This document shows, one piece after another, positions 1 to 9,723 of a DNA stretch of 25,000 nucleotides (position 1 is the first letter of the stretch; the number at the start of each line of letters is the position of its first letter). The position numbers and the translations under genes are program-made. Below the pieces are notes generated by a model. It was not told the origin of the DNA. It saw only the letters and a list, made by a program, of their open reading frames with translations, and searched no databases. This DNA is from Nymphaea colorata (lineage: Eukaryota > Streptophyta > Magnoliopsida > Nymphaeales > Nymphaeaceae): the NCBI RefSeq assembly GCF_008831285.2, contig NW_022204844.1, positions 1 through 25,000 of the forward strand, given 5' to 3'.

Positions 1-72
1 ACGTTTCGGCGCCGGTGGGCAGTTTTTTAATGCTGTTCTTCCTAAAACGTCATCCGCAGTGATGTCAAAAAC
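1..72. other. Flanking DNA outside the outer retrotransposon
   Basis: These bases precede the TGTTAGGC start of the outer LTR. No reading frame or motif is recognisable. The last five bases (68-72, AAAAC) would be the left target-site duplication of the outer element, but the matching copy lies beyond the right edge and cannot be checked. Confidence 0.7.
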
Positions 73-1263
73 TGTTAGGCACTACCCGGGCGCGGCCAAA
101 TAGAGACCGAACCGAAATAGCCCTAAGTTCCCAAGACCTTCTTGAGGAGCACTCTAAATTATTCGAAACCCTAAAAATTAATACACTTGTCTACCCGGCC
201 GGACAGGACCCGGCGCAAACCCGATAGGACAAGGATACAAAAGGCTGGGTTTCCCAAAAACCTATCTAAGGGAATCCTACTACAAAACTAGAATGGGTGA
301 GAGGCTTTACAAGCGCGATCGATACACTTAAGCACTCGCAACTCACTCGCAATCACACGCAAACCACAATCTATCGAGCAAACCACACCCGAACCCAATA
401 GGTAGGACAAGTCCCGTGGCGGCCGTGTCGTTGGCACTTGTGCCTTCGAGGTGCCGCGTAGGGGACGAGGGACTGAGCCCGGGCTAAAAATTCAAACAAA
501 AACAAACTAGATGCAACCTAGAACTCAAATCAAAACACCCGCCCGTGCTTACAAGGGGGAGGAGGGCGTTACCAGCCAAGCCGGGCTTGGCTTAACCGAA
601 TGAAGAACCCGGGGAGAAAGCACAGCCCCGGGTATTGCAGCAACGGTACAGAGGCCACTTGAGGCGAGCCTCCACGGAGCTACTGCTGCAAGGGCGTCGC
701 GGGCCGCGGGGTTGCCTGCCGCAAGGGAAGCGGCCGGCTTCCGAGTGCCGGTCGCGAGTCACGAACTGGCCGGCGACGCTGTCGCCTGTCGGTTGCAGCG
801 CTCTGCAGGAGGGATGCGATCAGGTCGGCCGCGGTGGTGGAGGGTGCTGTCGACCGGACGTCAGGCGAATGACCGATCGGTCTCGGCCACAGGGAAGCAG
901 AGCACAACCGCAAGAGTGGCATAGGGCGCGACCACCTGTCACGCGGGTGCTGCCTGAGGTGTCGTGACGACGAGGGGGCTAAAACCACAAGGGCTAGCCG
1001 ACCTGCCTGTCGCCGGAGTGGCTCGGCCACGTGCGTCGGTCTGGCCGACGGATGAAGGGCCAAGGGCGAGTGAAGCGCCGGCCTGGCACGGGAAAGCGGT
1101 GAGGCTATCCCGCGCGGTCTCCTAATCCTAACTAAGGCCGAGGATGGGCTAGGTGCGAGGGGCTCTATAGGTGGCCGGTCTAGTCAAGATTGGCAAAGGC
1201 TGGGGTAGGCCGAAGGATCTTGAGTCTTAGGTGGGAATACGGGTTACCTAACTAGAGGGAGGT
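73..1263 (-). repeat. Outer element 3' LTR, U5-side part, split by the inner element
   Basis: This stretch aligns with 21937-23115 of the 5' LTR. It starts with TGTTAGGC, is interrupted at the GAGGT target site and resumes at 13917. In element orientation it is the downstream end of the LTR (U5). Compared with the other copy it is 12 bases longer and differs mainly by one-base indels in short homopolymers. Open frames here are short, overlap on both strands and are not kept between the two LTR copies, so I do not call genes. Confidence 0.93.
1259..1263. repeat. Target-site duplication (GAGGT), left copy
   Basis: GAGGT immediately precedes the TGTTACA end of the inner element and recurs right after its other end. 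The uninterrupted 5' LTR of the outer element has a single GAGGT at 23111-23115, which confirms the duplication. The left flank carries one extra G before it relative to the empty site. Confidence 0.93.
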
Positions 1264-4007
1264 TGTTACATCCGCCCTTGTAGCGCCTCAAAGCCGCCGA
1301 CGAACGTAACCTCCCAAGACCTCTTAGTGGTAATGTAGCTGGCCCAAGATTGGCCTTACAAAATTTCAACCCCGGCTGGACACAATCCCAGCTCAAATGC
1401 CCTTGGGTAAGGATACAAGAATGGTTTACCCTTTGCTAAACTAGGTCTGAACCTACTACAACAAGTTGGGTTCGAGGCCGTACAAGCGTAGCGTACAACA
1501 ATAGCTCATTCCTCACTCAATCCAGCATTCATCATTCGTATCAAACCATTCATACAATCCCTAGGACGTGCAAACCATCACCATGCACCCTAGGAAGGTC
1601 CGTAGTCCGGGTTCGTGTCCTTAGCTATCGAGCTTTGGAGGTAACCCCAGCACTACACGCCCGGAGGCAAGGCTGAAAACAAGTGCACCCGCCCTCGAAT
1701 CTATAGGGTGATTCGGGTGCCTACCTGGCTGAAGCTAGTTCAGCAAGCGACCAAGGGCAAAGGCCAAAGCCCCTTGGTAATCAGCACGTCGGTCTTCGCA
1801 AGCGAGGCGCCCGTTCAAGTTGGTCTCTCCTCCTTGCTCAAGACGTAGACAGCATAGTTACTGTTTTGTAATTCAGCAACTTAAAACGGGAGAAGGGATT
1901 GCACTTAGCTGGAAACGTTGGAACCCCTAGTGCTGTGATGAAGTAGGGGGAAGCTAGCGCTGACAAGGTGACAGCGTACACCCTTCTTCTCCCGGGATCA
2001 GCTCAGCACACGGTTGCTGGACTGCTCCTCCTTCTCAGCAATACACTCCAGAAAATGAATAGAGAAGGTTACTGTCGAAAATAGCAAGGAAACGGAGTAT
2101 TCCCAAGCATCGTTAGGAGACTTCACCGTGAGAACGTTTTACCCCTGTTCGTTGTTGAGTTAGGGGGAGGCAAGCGCCGCTTAGCCCGGCGTAAGCTATG
2201 TCTCCTAACCGGTGTAGCTGCAATGGATTAGGCCCTGCTGTCCGCAACACCCTCCACCGTTGGGCTACAATGCACTTCAAACAAGGGCGAGCGAATCACT
2301 GGAAAAGACAATGATTAAGAGCAGAATTTCGAATGTGGAGAGGCGTCACCAGATTGAGGATTAAACCCCTGGAGCTAGACGATGAAGGGGTGAGGCAAGC
2401 TTCGATTGACGCCGAAGCACGCGCGCTGTCCTGGACAGCTTAAGCTCCCTGGTTCTCTGGTGAAGGTTCTGGATTCTCAGGCTTTGCCGATCTTCCAAAA
2501 ATCATTAAAAATCATCCACAGCTCGGATTGGGCTGAAATTTGGTGGGTAGCTGCCTCTGATGATTATGAAGGGACGCTCCAAAAATCACTGCAATCGGAG
2601 CCCTCTAAGGTCAAGTCGTTGAAGACTGAAGGCGCCGAACTGTCACAGTCAACAGGCTCTGTTCAGGAACAGAACAGAACGCAGGCGAGTTCCAGAGTAG
2701 TCCGTCTTCAAAATTCATTCCCGTTGATCCAGACACCCAAAAATCCTGAAATTTGGTTTGAAGGGAGCTGACACACCAAGGTTTGGACGCCCAAAAGATT
2801 GGGCCCAAACAAGACCTCCTTGGGCAAGACGTTGAGCAGTTTTGGAGCTGGACGCCGCAAGGTGGAGCTCTGTTCAGGACGACAGGAACTTGTTCAGACT
2901 GCTTCGGCTTCAGATCTTCGCTCCAGTGATTTCCTTCGTCCAATGAACGCCGAACTTCACAGGTAGGCTCCTAAGACACCAAGGAAGAACCTCCCAAAAG
3001 GCCCGGCTCAGATTCACTCTCAGGTGATAGCTCCTGGAAGGCACGCGACGCTGCAGCAGTGTTCATCCCCTCAGGCGGGTGCAGGAAGGATTCCAGAGCT
3101 TCAATCGATTCTCCGGGTGATCATTCTCAATCAAAACGTTAATCCAAGCATTAGATATCAGGAATAGAGCAAGAACAACAGATTAGAACGAAGGAGGATA
3201 GTCAGATCACCGGATTTGGTGGTTTTCCCCAAATTCTAGTGAAGATGGGGGCGCTGCCGCCGTTCGGGCGGAGATTACAGACTTCCACCGCCGTTCTTTT
3301 TCAGATTCAGGCCGTCGATCATATCTCAGTCATCCGACGTCGGATTTTGGGCCTCCTTAGCTTGAAATGTGCGTAAGGATGTTAGGAAGGCAACCACAGT
3401 GGCCGATCGTCGAGATTGTACACCATTTTCTTCAGATTTGCAGGTTTCCAGGGACTGGTCGGCGGCAAAATTGGGGAAAACAGTCCAGGCTATTCAAACT
3501 GCGATATCTCCCTCATTTCTTGTCGGATTTGGCTCATTCCGGGTTCGTTGGTTTCGTATTGATGAGGGGAAAGTCACAGAAGCGTCGGATCACCAAAACC
3601 CTCTCTATATTTCTTCAGATTCGCGTTTTATCAGGGTTCAGGGACTGTTTTACAGAAACCGGTTGAAGGCTATTCCGTTTTTCGTTTTCCTTCCGATTCC
3701 TTTGCGTTTCTCCTCGATTTCTCGCAGCAATAACATTACAGAAGCAAGAGTAAACACATGCTACAGAAATCGCTTAGTCTCCCATCGATTTGAATCCCTG
3801 CTCACAGTGTTAGACGAACGGAAGGATTCCGCCCGAATGCGCTGCTCACAATCGTTAAAACCGATCGAACGACTCTTCAATCCAGCGACAATCGCCCGAG
3901 CTACCTTCGGTGGATTCCAAACGAGTTAGAAGCACCTCCGGCGTCAGCAGCGTTAGAGCCACCTTCTGGAACGAACGGACAACTAGAGGAAGCCGTGGGA
4001 GATCAAG

Positions 4008-4016
4008 GCTTACCTC
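4008..4016 (-). promoter_or_regulatory. Candidate 5' splice site in inner LTR leader
   Basis: On the minus strand the bases read GAG|GTAAGC, close to the plant donor consensus. It lies about 400 bases downstream of the putative TATA box, within the long R/U5 leader. The same site is at 12473-12481 in the transcribed 5' LTR. Whether it is used cannot be told from the sequence. Confidence 0.35.
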
Positions 4017-4432
4017 TTGAAGACCGCCGGATGTCGTTTTCAGCAGGGAAGGCGTTGCTGAAACCAGCGCAGCCACATCCGCTGCTCTCCCTTGACGAAC
4101 GCAGCCTCACAGCAGCTCCGTGGTCGAGCTACCAGCACTCCGATCGTCTTCTCCACGGTTCCGGCCAGGGGCTTCACAGAACCTCCGTTTTCAGCAAATG
4201 GGAGAGGAAGAACTCGCAGCCGAGCGTCCGGTGCTGGCCTCCGGCGCCAGCCCTCTGGTTGCTCGTCTTTCCGACCGCACTCCGGCGTCTTCTCCGGCCA
4301 ATGGCTTCTCAGAGAGGAAGGGAGTTGCAGGTTTTGGGAGGGCAAGCATGGCAGCCGCCCATGGTGACAAGCTCTCACACGAGAGAGAAGAAACCCAATT
4401 CTATTATGCAAAAACTTAGGGTAAAAGTTCCA

Positions 4433-4458
4433 TCACTTAGCTTATAAAGGCTAAGTGA
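4433..4458 (-). promoter_or_regulatory. TATA-like core inside a perfect inverted repeat (3' LTR copy)
   Basis: TCACTTAGC and GCTAAGTGA form perfect 9-bp arms around an 8-base loop that reads CTTTATAA on the minus strand. A TATA motif about 1 kb into the LTR fits a U3 core promoter. The identical copy at 12898-12923 would be the functional one for transcribing the element. Confidence 0.5.
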
Positions 4459-4626
4459 CTCGGGACGCCCCTGAACCGTCCCGGTACAAGAGCAAAAGCT
4501 GAAATAAAACATGTACAAAGTGAATCGGTACGGCCGAGACGGCCTACCAACAAGACTCCAACTCGGGTCTCCCTTCCGCTCCTGGGTGCTGCCTCGATGC
4601 CTCGCCTGGGTCCTAACCCACTTCGT

Positions 4627-7600
4627 CTAGACTCGGTCTAGACGGCCTTCGTATCTGCCCGTCTCAGTTTCCTGGACTGTCTCTGTTCCGGACGCCAGGA
4701 CATCCTCTGTGCCTGTCCTGTGGCTGTCCGTCCTGTCTGTCAGCTCTGTCTCTGTTCTGAACGCCTGAACGACCCCTGTTCCTGTCCAGTCCGTGCGTCC
4801 TCCGTTTGACAGTCTAGAACTCGTCAGTCTCTGCCCAGAACACCCTGTCTCCATGGTGTGTCCAGCAAGCTGAGCCCCGCATGCTAAGTCCAGCCCACTC
4901 TGCTCGAGTACGTCTGGCTTGGCCTGGGTGGGCAAAGTGGCCTCACCTTGTCCAAGCTCTATGGCATGAAGTCCTCCAATCAACGGGCTAGCCTCACTCG
5001 CAGTAAATGCACGGGTGGAGTGTGGGGCTGTCATCTCGTCAACCTCCCTTGGCCGCGTAGTACCCTCGTTCGTGCTCTCCTCCGCGATTGCTGGCGCGTT
5101 CGGGCTCTTGGCGTCGTCATCGGCAACCGCGGCCGTGGCCCCTCCATGGGTAACCTCCTTTGCGTCCCGGTCCCGCACCCTGCAAAACACGTTAGCCTCA
5201 CAACAAAAGGAAGCAGGGTCAGTGGCTGCGGGTGCTTTCCCCGCTCGGCGTGGGCGCTCGGCGCCCTCATCTCTCGGCAGCCTCGCGACGGTGTGCTGGC
5301 CCGCGCCACCTTCGGCCGTGCTCGGCCCTCTTCGGCGCTCGTGGCCGACACTCGTCCGGCCTTGTAGCTGGCTGGTCTCGTCACCCGGTCGGCCATCGGC
5401 GGCATTGTCGGCAGTCCTCGGCCAACTCCTAGGCGGACCTGTAACAGATCCACCCCCCTTAGAACGAGCTTGTCCCCAAGCTCGACCTTGGCAGTCCCCT
5501 AGGGTGAACCGACCACTCTTACCCAGCCAGGCCTTGCTTCTAGCTGGTCCATAATCCCGCTGCAACAGCCCCAGTAATGTCCTTCGCTGGTCTTGATGTC
5601 TTGGGTTGTCACTTAATATCGCTGCCCCATGCAACCTTCCTCGATCATAGACTTGGCCTTTAAGCCTCTTTGGCCTTACCCTACAACGATCTCCAAGTGC
5701 TGCCAATTCGTTTTCCAGTTTGGCCTTGAACCATCCTATCAATAGTAGAGGGTAGCATGGTCCATAATCGATCGGGAGTCGTCCAAGTTGGGACTCCATT
5801 CTCTTGTGAAGTTCCTTATAACATTTTGTTGCCGACCCTTGTATGGACTTCCCATGGTCAAAAATCAGCCTAACTTGTGGGTGCACTTCAGCCTTAAGAT
5901 AATGTGCAAACGTTGGCATGTGAAGACTATTATTGGTCTTAAGAACGAAGGTGGTGTTTGGGAGTTGCTTCAACACGTTCTGCCCAAGATCTGCCCATTC
6001 TAGCTGGCCACAGTTCCCATTCTTACGGGCTGAAAAATTTGTGTTGTCATCGCCATCCTCCTTAGATGATGCCTCACTCGCTGTGAAGGTACTCCATGGT
6101 ATTGATTCCAGCTGATCATAAAGGGTTGCCGCTACCCCAATGTGGTCCATAGGGGCGAGCTCTTTGTTCTCATGGATTTCAGCATTCTTAATGTTTTCAT
6201 TTCGCCTTTCTAGAGTTTGATGCTCACCCGTTTTCAGGTCCTTTAATAAATCTGAAATTTTATCCTTAGAAGTCGGGAATTGACCGGTTGGTTTCTCACG
6301 GGTTGCCACAGCCTCATCCTCTTCATCCGATTCATCCGAATTCTCAGCCTGCTCTTCTTGGGGGCCATTGCCTTGCCCATGAGCTGACGCACTTAGGAAG
6401 GTTCTTTGCTCATTCTGTCGTTGGACGTACATTTGCTCTAATAGTTCGTCATTCTTTGCTACAATCCGTCTAATCATGGTCAACGCATCAGTTAGAGTGA
6501 AATGGGGCTTCTCAGCTGGTGGTTGCTCTCTAATGGTGGCTGTGCCATCATCACCCACCTTAGCTCCCTCGGGTGCCTTAGCAACCTGTTCTTTCTTGCG
6601 TACCATGGCTGGACTTGCGCTCAAGACGTTAGCATGTTTAGTGCGTTCAAGCTTTGCTGGAATTGGCATCTTGTTCCGAACAGGAACACGACTGCTGGTC
6701 TTTTTTTGTTGCTGCATTTTATCGGGTTTGGTAGAGGACTGAATCTTCCTTATTGCCTCCCGCAAATTATACGCTGCTGGTAGGGGATCTTTCAATGGTT
6801 CCTTTGAAAGTTGTTGATTTCGGTTCTCTGTTTTCAGTGAAGGACCATTTACAAAGTTGCTCCTTGTTCGGGGCTTAGGCCTCCTTCCTAAATCTGAGGT
6901 TGCCAAAATATCTTTCAGCTTGTTCCCTTTTTGCTGATCTGCCCGGTGGTGGATTTTCTGATTTTTATTTGGCTTTGAATGGCTGCTGGTTGACTTAAGC
7001 GAAATGGCAGTAGAGGGCTGTAAGCTTGCTGCCTTCGTTGGCCCACACCTCAAGGGGTTCGTTGAACTTTGTGGGCTGTAATTATGCAATCTATTATGAC
7101 CAACTAAGGGCAGTAGTGGTTCACAATAGTTGGATTCCCTCTTGTGAGTTGTCCCACTACTAGTTGCATACCCGAACGTGAAGTTGCTGATTCGGGGGTG
7201 ATACAACCTTGTTTTAGCCAAAGTGAACCCACGATACTCATGGGGTGAAGAACTGGAATGGTCATTAGGGGATGGATCCCCATAGTCGTCTCCCCATTCT
7301 TTGCAAGATTCCTCACTTGACTGATCCTCGATTTCATTGGTAGTCAACCGTTCATCCTCACTATGTTGGCTCGCTTTGGAGTATTCATCTCCTTGATCGG
7401 AACTCTCAGAACCGGTTTGTTGATCATCACCTTCCTCTTCATCCATCTCCTCAATAGGATCGCAGTCCTCACTAGCGTAAGATGGCTCTTCAAATAAATC
7501 AATGAAATCTTTCAACACATGCTGAATTTCGATGGGAACTATTTCTGTTGGCTCTTCCTTGGCTGGCACATCCGTGGCCATAGCCACTAACCAAAATGCG

Positions 7601-9624
7601 GGCTGCTGAGCCACTAACGCCTTGAGGGCTGCCCGTGGCTTCACGCTTGAGTTCATGGCTGTCAACGTGACTCTTTCCTCATCGCCATCTTTCGTGAAAC
7701 TCATTCGGAGGTTAGCAAAGTCCCAATGGATTACACCCAAGGTTTCCAGCCATTGAATGCCTAACACTATGTCGACTCCTCCAAGAGGTAAAACAAACAC
7801 GTCCACCTTGAAGGGCACCTTGTTCATCACAAGTTCTAGGTCTCTGCACCTTCCTTCGCAAGGGAGCTTGGACCCGTCGCCTACCATAACTGTAAACGGA
7901 GCTTGAGGCTCAATGTGGCATCCCAGCTTGTTAGCCACTTCTAGACTCATGAAATTATGAGTGGCCCCCGAGTCTAGGAGGACTACAAGTCTGGTTTGGT
8001 TGACATACCCTCTAACTCTCATTGCTTTGGCTTTACTAGGGTCGGTCAAGGAGTGGCAAGACATTTCCTCTCCAACGGCTGCCTCAACTAAGACTTCCGG
8101 TGGAACCTCATCCTCACTAGAATCATCATCGGTGGGTGGTTCCTCATCATCCTCAAGAACTGCATACAGCCGTTTCTTTTTGCACTCATGGCCCTTGTGC
8201 CATTTTTCTTCACAATTATAGCATAGCCCTTGCTGAAATCGTCGGTCTCTTTCTTCCTTGGTGATGTAAGTGACCTTGCGTGGGGGATGTTGGGGTGGGG
8301 GTGCAGCCTTCTTCTTGAAGTTCGCTTTGGAGTGAATGAGGGTTCTGGCCCGATGTGGGTCATACCCTTTTGCATCCATCCTTATGGCACGTTTAAGCTC
8401 CATTTTCTCTTCTTTATCCCTAGCCACCTTCATGCAAATTCGAAGGTCTCTTGACTCTTGCGTTTGAACGGCTAGACGGATTTCTGGTTGTAATCCAGCA
8501 ATAAAGGCCCCCACGAGGGCATCTTCATTCCAGTCCTCCACAAGACATGACAACCTCTCAAACTGATCTTGGTATTCAAGCACCGTCCCCGTTTGTTTAA
8601 GGCTGTTTAACTGAACATTGAAGTCGCGTTGGCTGGCTCTCTCAAACCTCTCTATCAAACCGGCTCTAAACTGGTCCCATCCTTGGTTTGGCGTCTTCCT
8701 CATGGTATATTGATACCAATGAAGGGCATTGTCCTCAAAATACATCATAGCTCGGTCGATTTTCTGTTCATGGGCAACTCGTTGGCATTGGAAATACTTC
8801 TCAACTTTGCATACCCAATCACGTACTTTGGTCCCATTGAACGTCGGGCATTCCATGCGTGGAAGAGGCAAGGGTGCCTCATCACGTGGTCTCTCTTGTC
8901 TGCCCCTTCGCATCCTTCCTCTACGTGGGAGCTGCCCTCGCACGTAAGGATAGCCTCCATCATCGTAGAAGCCTTCCTCGTCTTCTCCTAGTTCATCCGA
9001 CTCGGTATGTGGATCATGGAGTCCTCTCCTCTCGGGCTGGGGTCTTAGTGGCCTAACTACCCCTTGTCTTTGCTCATGACCCTCTTCTCCAGCTGGCCTA
9101 GGAGGAGGATGGAATGTATTTCTGTTTTCCTCCCCTCGTGGTGAAGGCCGACCCTCTCCTACAAGAGTGGTTCCTCCACTAGGTGCTCCCGTGGCTTGTG
9201 AGATGAGTTGTTGAAGCCCTTTTAGTAAATCCGGGACACTTAGGGGGTTGGTTTCTTTAGGCCTCTCTTGAGAAGTGCTGGGTGAGTTCGGACGGGCAGG
9301 TTGGGGAATAGGGCCCGGGCCATGTACCGAGGCCCCTTGTGATCTCCTTTCAATGCGATCCAACCTCTCACTTTGGGCTCTCATTTCTTCTTGGTTATGA
9401 GCTAATCGCTCATGTATGATTTGAGTTTCTTTCATGAATGCCGCTTGCTGGGCTGTAAGCTGCTGTATAGATGTTATTAAAGTGCTTAAATAAGATGAAG
9501 GGAGGGTGAGTTGAGGGTCTACATGAGGAGCGGTGGCTCCCTCTTCTTCGATTTCGGTTTCCTCTACCTCCCTAACCGGCTGCTTCTCCTTGCGCCCCAT
9601 GACTGGGATGAACCCTCTATTCAA
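4627..9624 (-). CDS. Gag-protease polyprotein fused to an unassigned 668-residue segment (1,665 aa)
   Basis: Structural and processing protein of the inner element. The likely start is the second Met (9600-9598), because the sequence after it resembles the gag start of the outer element. Residues 46-94 form a probable coiled coil. About 255-410 is the retrotransposon gag domain. The zinc knuckle is C468, C471, H479 and C481. The aspartic protease has its catalytic DSG at 551-553 and extends to about 640. Similarity to the outer polyprotein stops at residue 715, just before reverse transcriptase should begin. Residues 716-1383 match no family I recognise. Residues 1384-1396 resume the family-typical pre-LTR end. 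Residues 1394-1665 are encoded by the 3' LTR and are rich in Thr, Glu and Gly repeats (TET, TGT). No frame break is present. Without polymerase and integrase it could supply only particle protein and protease. Confidence 0.9.
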   Translation of the reverse strand: MNRGFIPVMGRKEKQPVREVEETEIEEEGATAPHVDPQLTLPSSYLSTLITSIQQLTAQQAAFMKETQIIHERLAHNQEEMRAQSERLDRIERRSQGASVHGPGPIPQPARPNSPSTSQERPKETNPLSVPDLLKGLQQLISQATGAPSGGTTLVGEGRPSPRGEENRNTFHPPPRPAGEEGHEQRQGVVRPLRPQPERRGLHDPHTESDELGEDEEGFYDDGGYPYVRGQLPRRGRMRRGRQERPRDEAPLPLPRMECPTFNGTKVRDWVCKVEKYFQCQRVAHEQKIDRAMMYFEDNALHWYQYTMRKTPNQGWDQFRAGLIERFERASQRDFNVQLNSLKQTGTVLEYQDQFERLSCLVEDWNEDALVGAFIAGLQPEIRLAVQTQESRDLRICMKVARDKEEKMELKRAIRMDAKGYDPHRARTLIHSKANFKKKAAPPPQHPPRKVTYITKEERDRRFQQGLCYNCEEKWHKGHECKKKRLYAVLEDDEEPPTDDDSSEDEVPPEVLVEAAVGEEMSCHSLTDPSKAKAMRVRGYVNQTRLVVLLDSGATHNFMSLEVANKLGCHIEPQAPFTVMVGDGSKLPCEGRCRDLELVMNKVPFKVDVFVLPLGGVDIVLGIQWLETLGVIHWDFANLRMSFTKDGDEERVTLTAMNSSVKPRAALKALVAQQPAFWLVAMATDVPAKEEPTEIVPIEIQHVLKDFIDLFEEPSYASEDCDPIEEMDEEEGDDQQTGSESSDQGDEYSKASQHSEDERLTTNEIEDQSSEESCKEWGDDYGDPSPNDHSSSSPHEYRGFTLAKTRLYHPRISNFTFGYATSSGTTHKRESNYCEPLLPLVGHNRLHNYSPQSSTNPLRCGPTKAASLQPSTAISLKSTSSHSKPNKNQKIHHRADQQKGNKLKDILATSDLGRRPKPRTRSNFVNGPSLKTENRNQQLSKEPLKDPLPAAYNLREAIRKIQSSTKPDKMQQQKKTSSRVPVRNKMPIPAKLERTKHANVLSASPAMVRKKEQVAKAPEGAKVGDDGTATIREQPPAEKPHFTLTDALTMIRRIVAKNDELLEQMYVQRQNEQRTFLSASAHGQGNGPQEEQAENSDESDEEDEAVATREKPTGQFPTSKDKISDLLKDLKTGEHQTLERRNENIKNAEIHENKELAPMDHIGVAATLYDQLESIPWSTFTASEASSKEDGDDNTNFSARKNGNCGQLEWADLGQNVLKQLPNTTFVLKTNNSLHMPTFAHYLKAEVHPQVRLIFDHGKSIQGSATKCYKELHKRMESQLGRLPIDYGPCYPLLLIGWFKAKLENELAALGDRCRVRPKRLKGQVYDRGRLHGAAILSDNPRHQDQRRTLLGLLQRDYGPARSKAWLGKSGRFTLGDCQGRAWGQARSKGGGSVTGPPRSWPRTADNAADGRPGDETSQLQGRTSVGHERRRGPSTAEGGAGQHTVARLPRDEGAERPRRAGKAPAATDPASFCCEANVFCRVRDRDAKEVTHGGATAAVADDDAKSPNAPAIAEESTNEGTTRPREVDEMTAPHSTRAFTASEASPLIGGLHAIELGQGEATLPTQAKPDVLEQSGLDLACGAQLAGHTMETGCSGQRLTSSRLSNGGRTDWTGTGVVQAFRTETELTDRTDSHRTGTEDVLASGTETVQETETGRYEGRLDRV
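5447..5460 (-). promoter_or_regulatory. Polypurine tract of inner element
   Basis: On the minus strand AAGGGGGGTGGATC directly abuts the LTR start TGTTACAGG. This is the position and composition expected for the plus-strand DNA primer in reverse transcription. It is also read as codons (Lys-Gly-Gly-Gly-Ser). Confidence 0.92.
5465..5484 (-). repeat. Hairpin next to the inner polypurine tract
   Basis: CGAGCTTG and CAAGCTCG are perfect 8-bp arms around a 4-base loop, 4 bases upstream of the polypurine tract in element orientation. A weaker hairpin holds the same position in the outer element (16471-16488), with a shared GGACAAGC word. Confidence 0.7.
5476..7479 (-). other. Unassigned coding segment replacing RT, RNase H, integrase and chromodomain
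   Basis: This is residues 716-1383 of the inner polyprotein. The first part (716-800) is strongly acidic and Ser-rich. Residues 800-1040 are Ser, Asn, Lys and Arg-rich and look disordered. About 1039-1077 looks helical. Residues 1090-1110 are acidic again. From 1205 to 1335 the composition is that of a folded domain, with several Cys and a hydrophobic stretch near 1290-1298, too short to be a membrane span. I see no YxDD, no RNase H acidic set, no HHCC or D-D-E integrase motif and no zinc-finger pattern. It stays open for 668 codons without a stop, unlikely by chance. It could be captured host coding sequence, coding sequence from another element, or an old accessory gene of this family. Confidence 0.75.
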
Positions 9625-9711
9625 GACCGAATTTCAGAAGATTAAGCTGCTCAAACCGTAACTCTTTGCAGCCTTAGCTGACCAAATCTGAACAAGAAAA
9701 CGCACTAAGCC
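9601..9711 (-). other. Inner element leader between primer-binding site and gag
   Basis: The stretch between the primer-binding site and the preferred gag start is only about 110 bases. Reading the minus strand, a pyrimidine-rich run ending TTGTTCAG (AG at 9689-9688) has the form of a 3' splice site. No other signal is evident. Confidence 0.55.
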
Positions 9712-9723
9712 GCTCTGATACCA
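9712..9723 (-). promoter_or_regulatory. Primer-binding site (initiator tRNA-Met) of inner element
   Basis: The minus strand reads TGGTATCAGAGC, complementary to the 3' end of plant initiator tRNA-Met, three bases downstream of the LTR end. It primes minus-strand DNA synthesis. Confidence 0.95.

Larger units (their letters stand above)
1264..5446 (-). repeat. Inner element 3' LTR
   Basis: Starts TGTTACATCC and ends CTGTAACA. It matches 9727-13911 throughout, with a missing G near 1419, a missing A in the run at 2710-2713, and substitutions at 4643 and 5169. In element orientation U3 runs from 5446 to about 4410, so R plus U5 is about 3.1 kb, which is unusually long. The first 272 codons of U3 (4627-5446, counting the stop separately) stay open in frame with the element's polyprotein. 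The plus-strand open frames at 2406-2771, 3369-3929 and 3995-4447 recur in the other LTR, but the near-identity of the copies explains that without coding selection. Confidence 0.97.

Noticed and set aside
169-178. Telomere-like AAACCCTAAA
   Set aside because: Single occurrence, not an array.
635-1063. Overlapping plus and minus frames of 70-127 codons in the left outer LTR
   Set aside because: The corresponding right-LTR region (22431-22837) gives different frames and peptides after one-base indels, so there is no evidence of coding. Length is explained by high GC.
1746-1780. Imperfect hairpin around CCAAGGGC and GCCCCTTGG in the inner LTR
   Set aside because: One bulge, no link to a known signal, and copied in the other LTR only because the LTRs are duplicates.
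2406-4447. Plus-strand open frames (121, 186 and 150 codons) in the inner LTR, repeated at 10870-12912
   Set aside because: They are antisense to the element, overlap one another and minus-strand frames, and show no domain. Their repetition follows from near-identical LTRs. The first is shortened to 114 codons in the other copy by a one-base indel.
5476-7479. Degenerate reverse transcriptase or integrase in the inner element
   Set aside because: None of the catalytic or zinc-binding patterns seen in the outer element occur in any minus-strand frame here, and the frame is clean, which does not fit decay.
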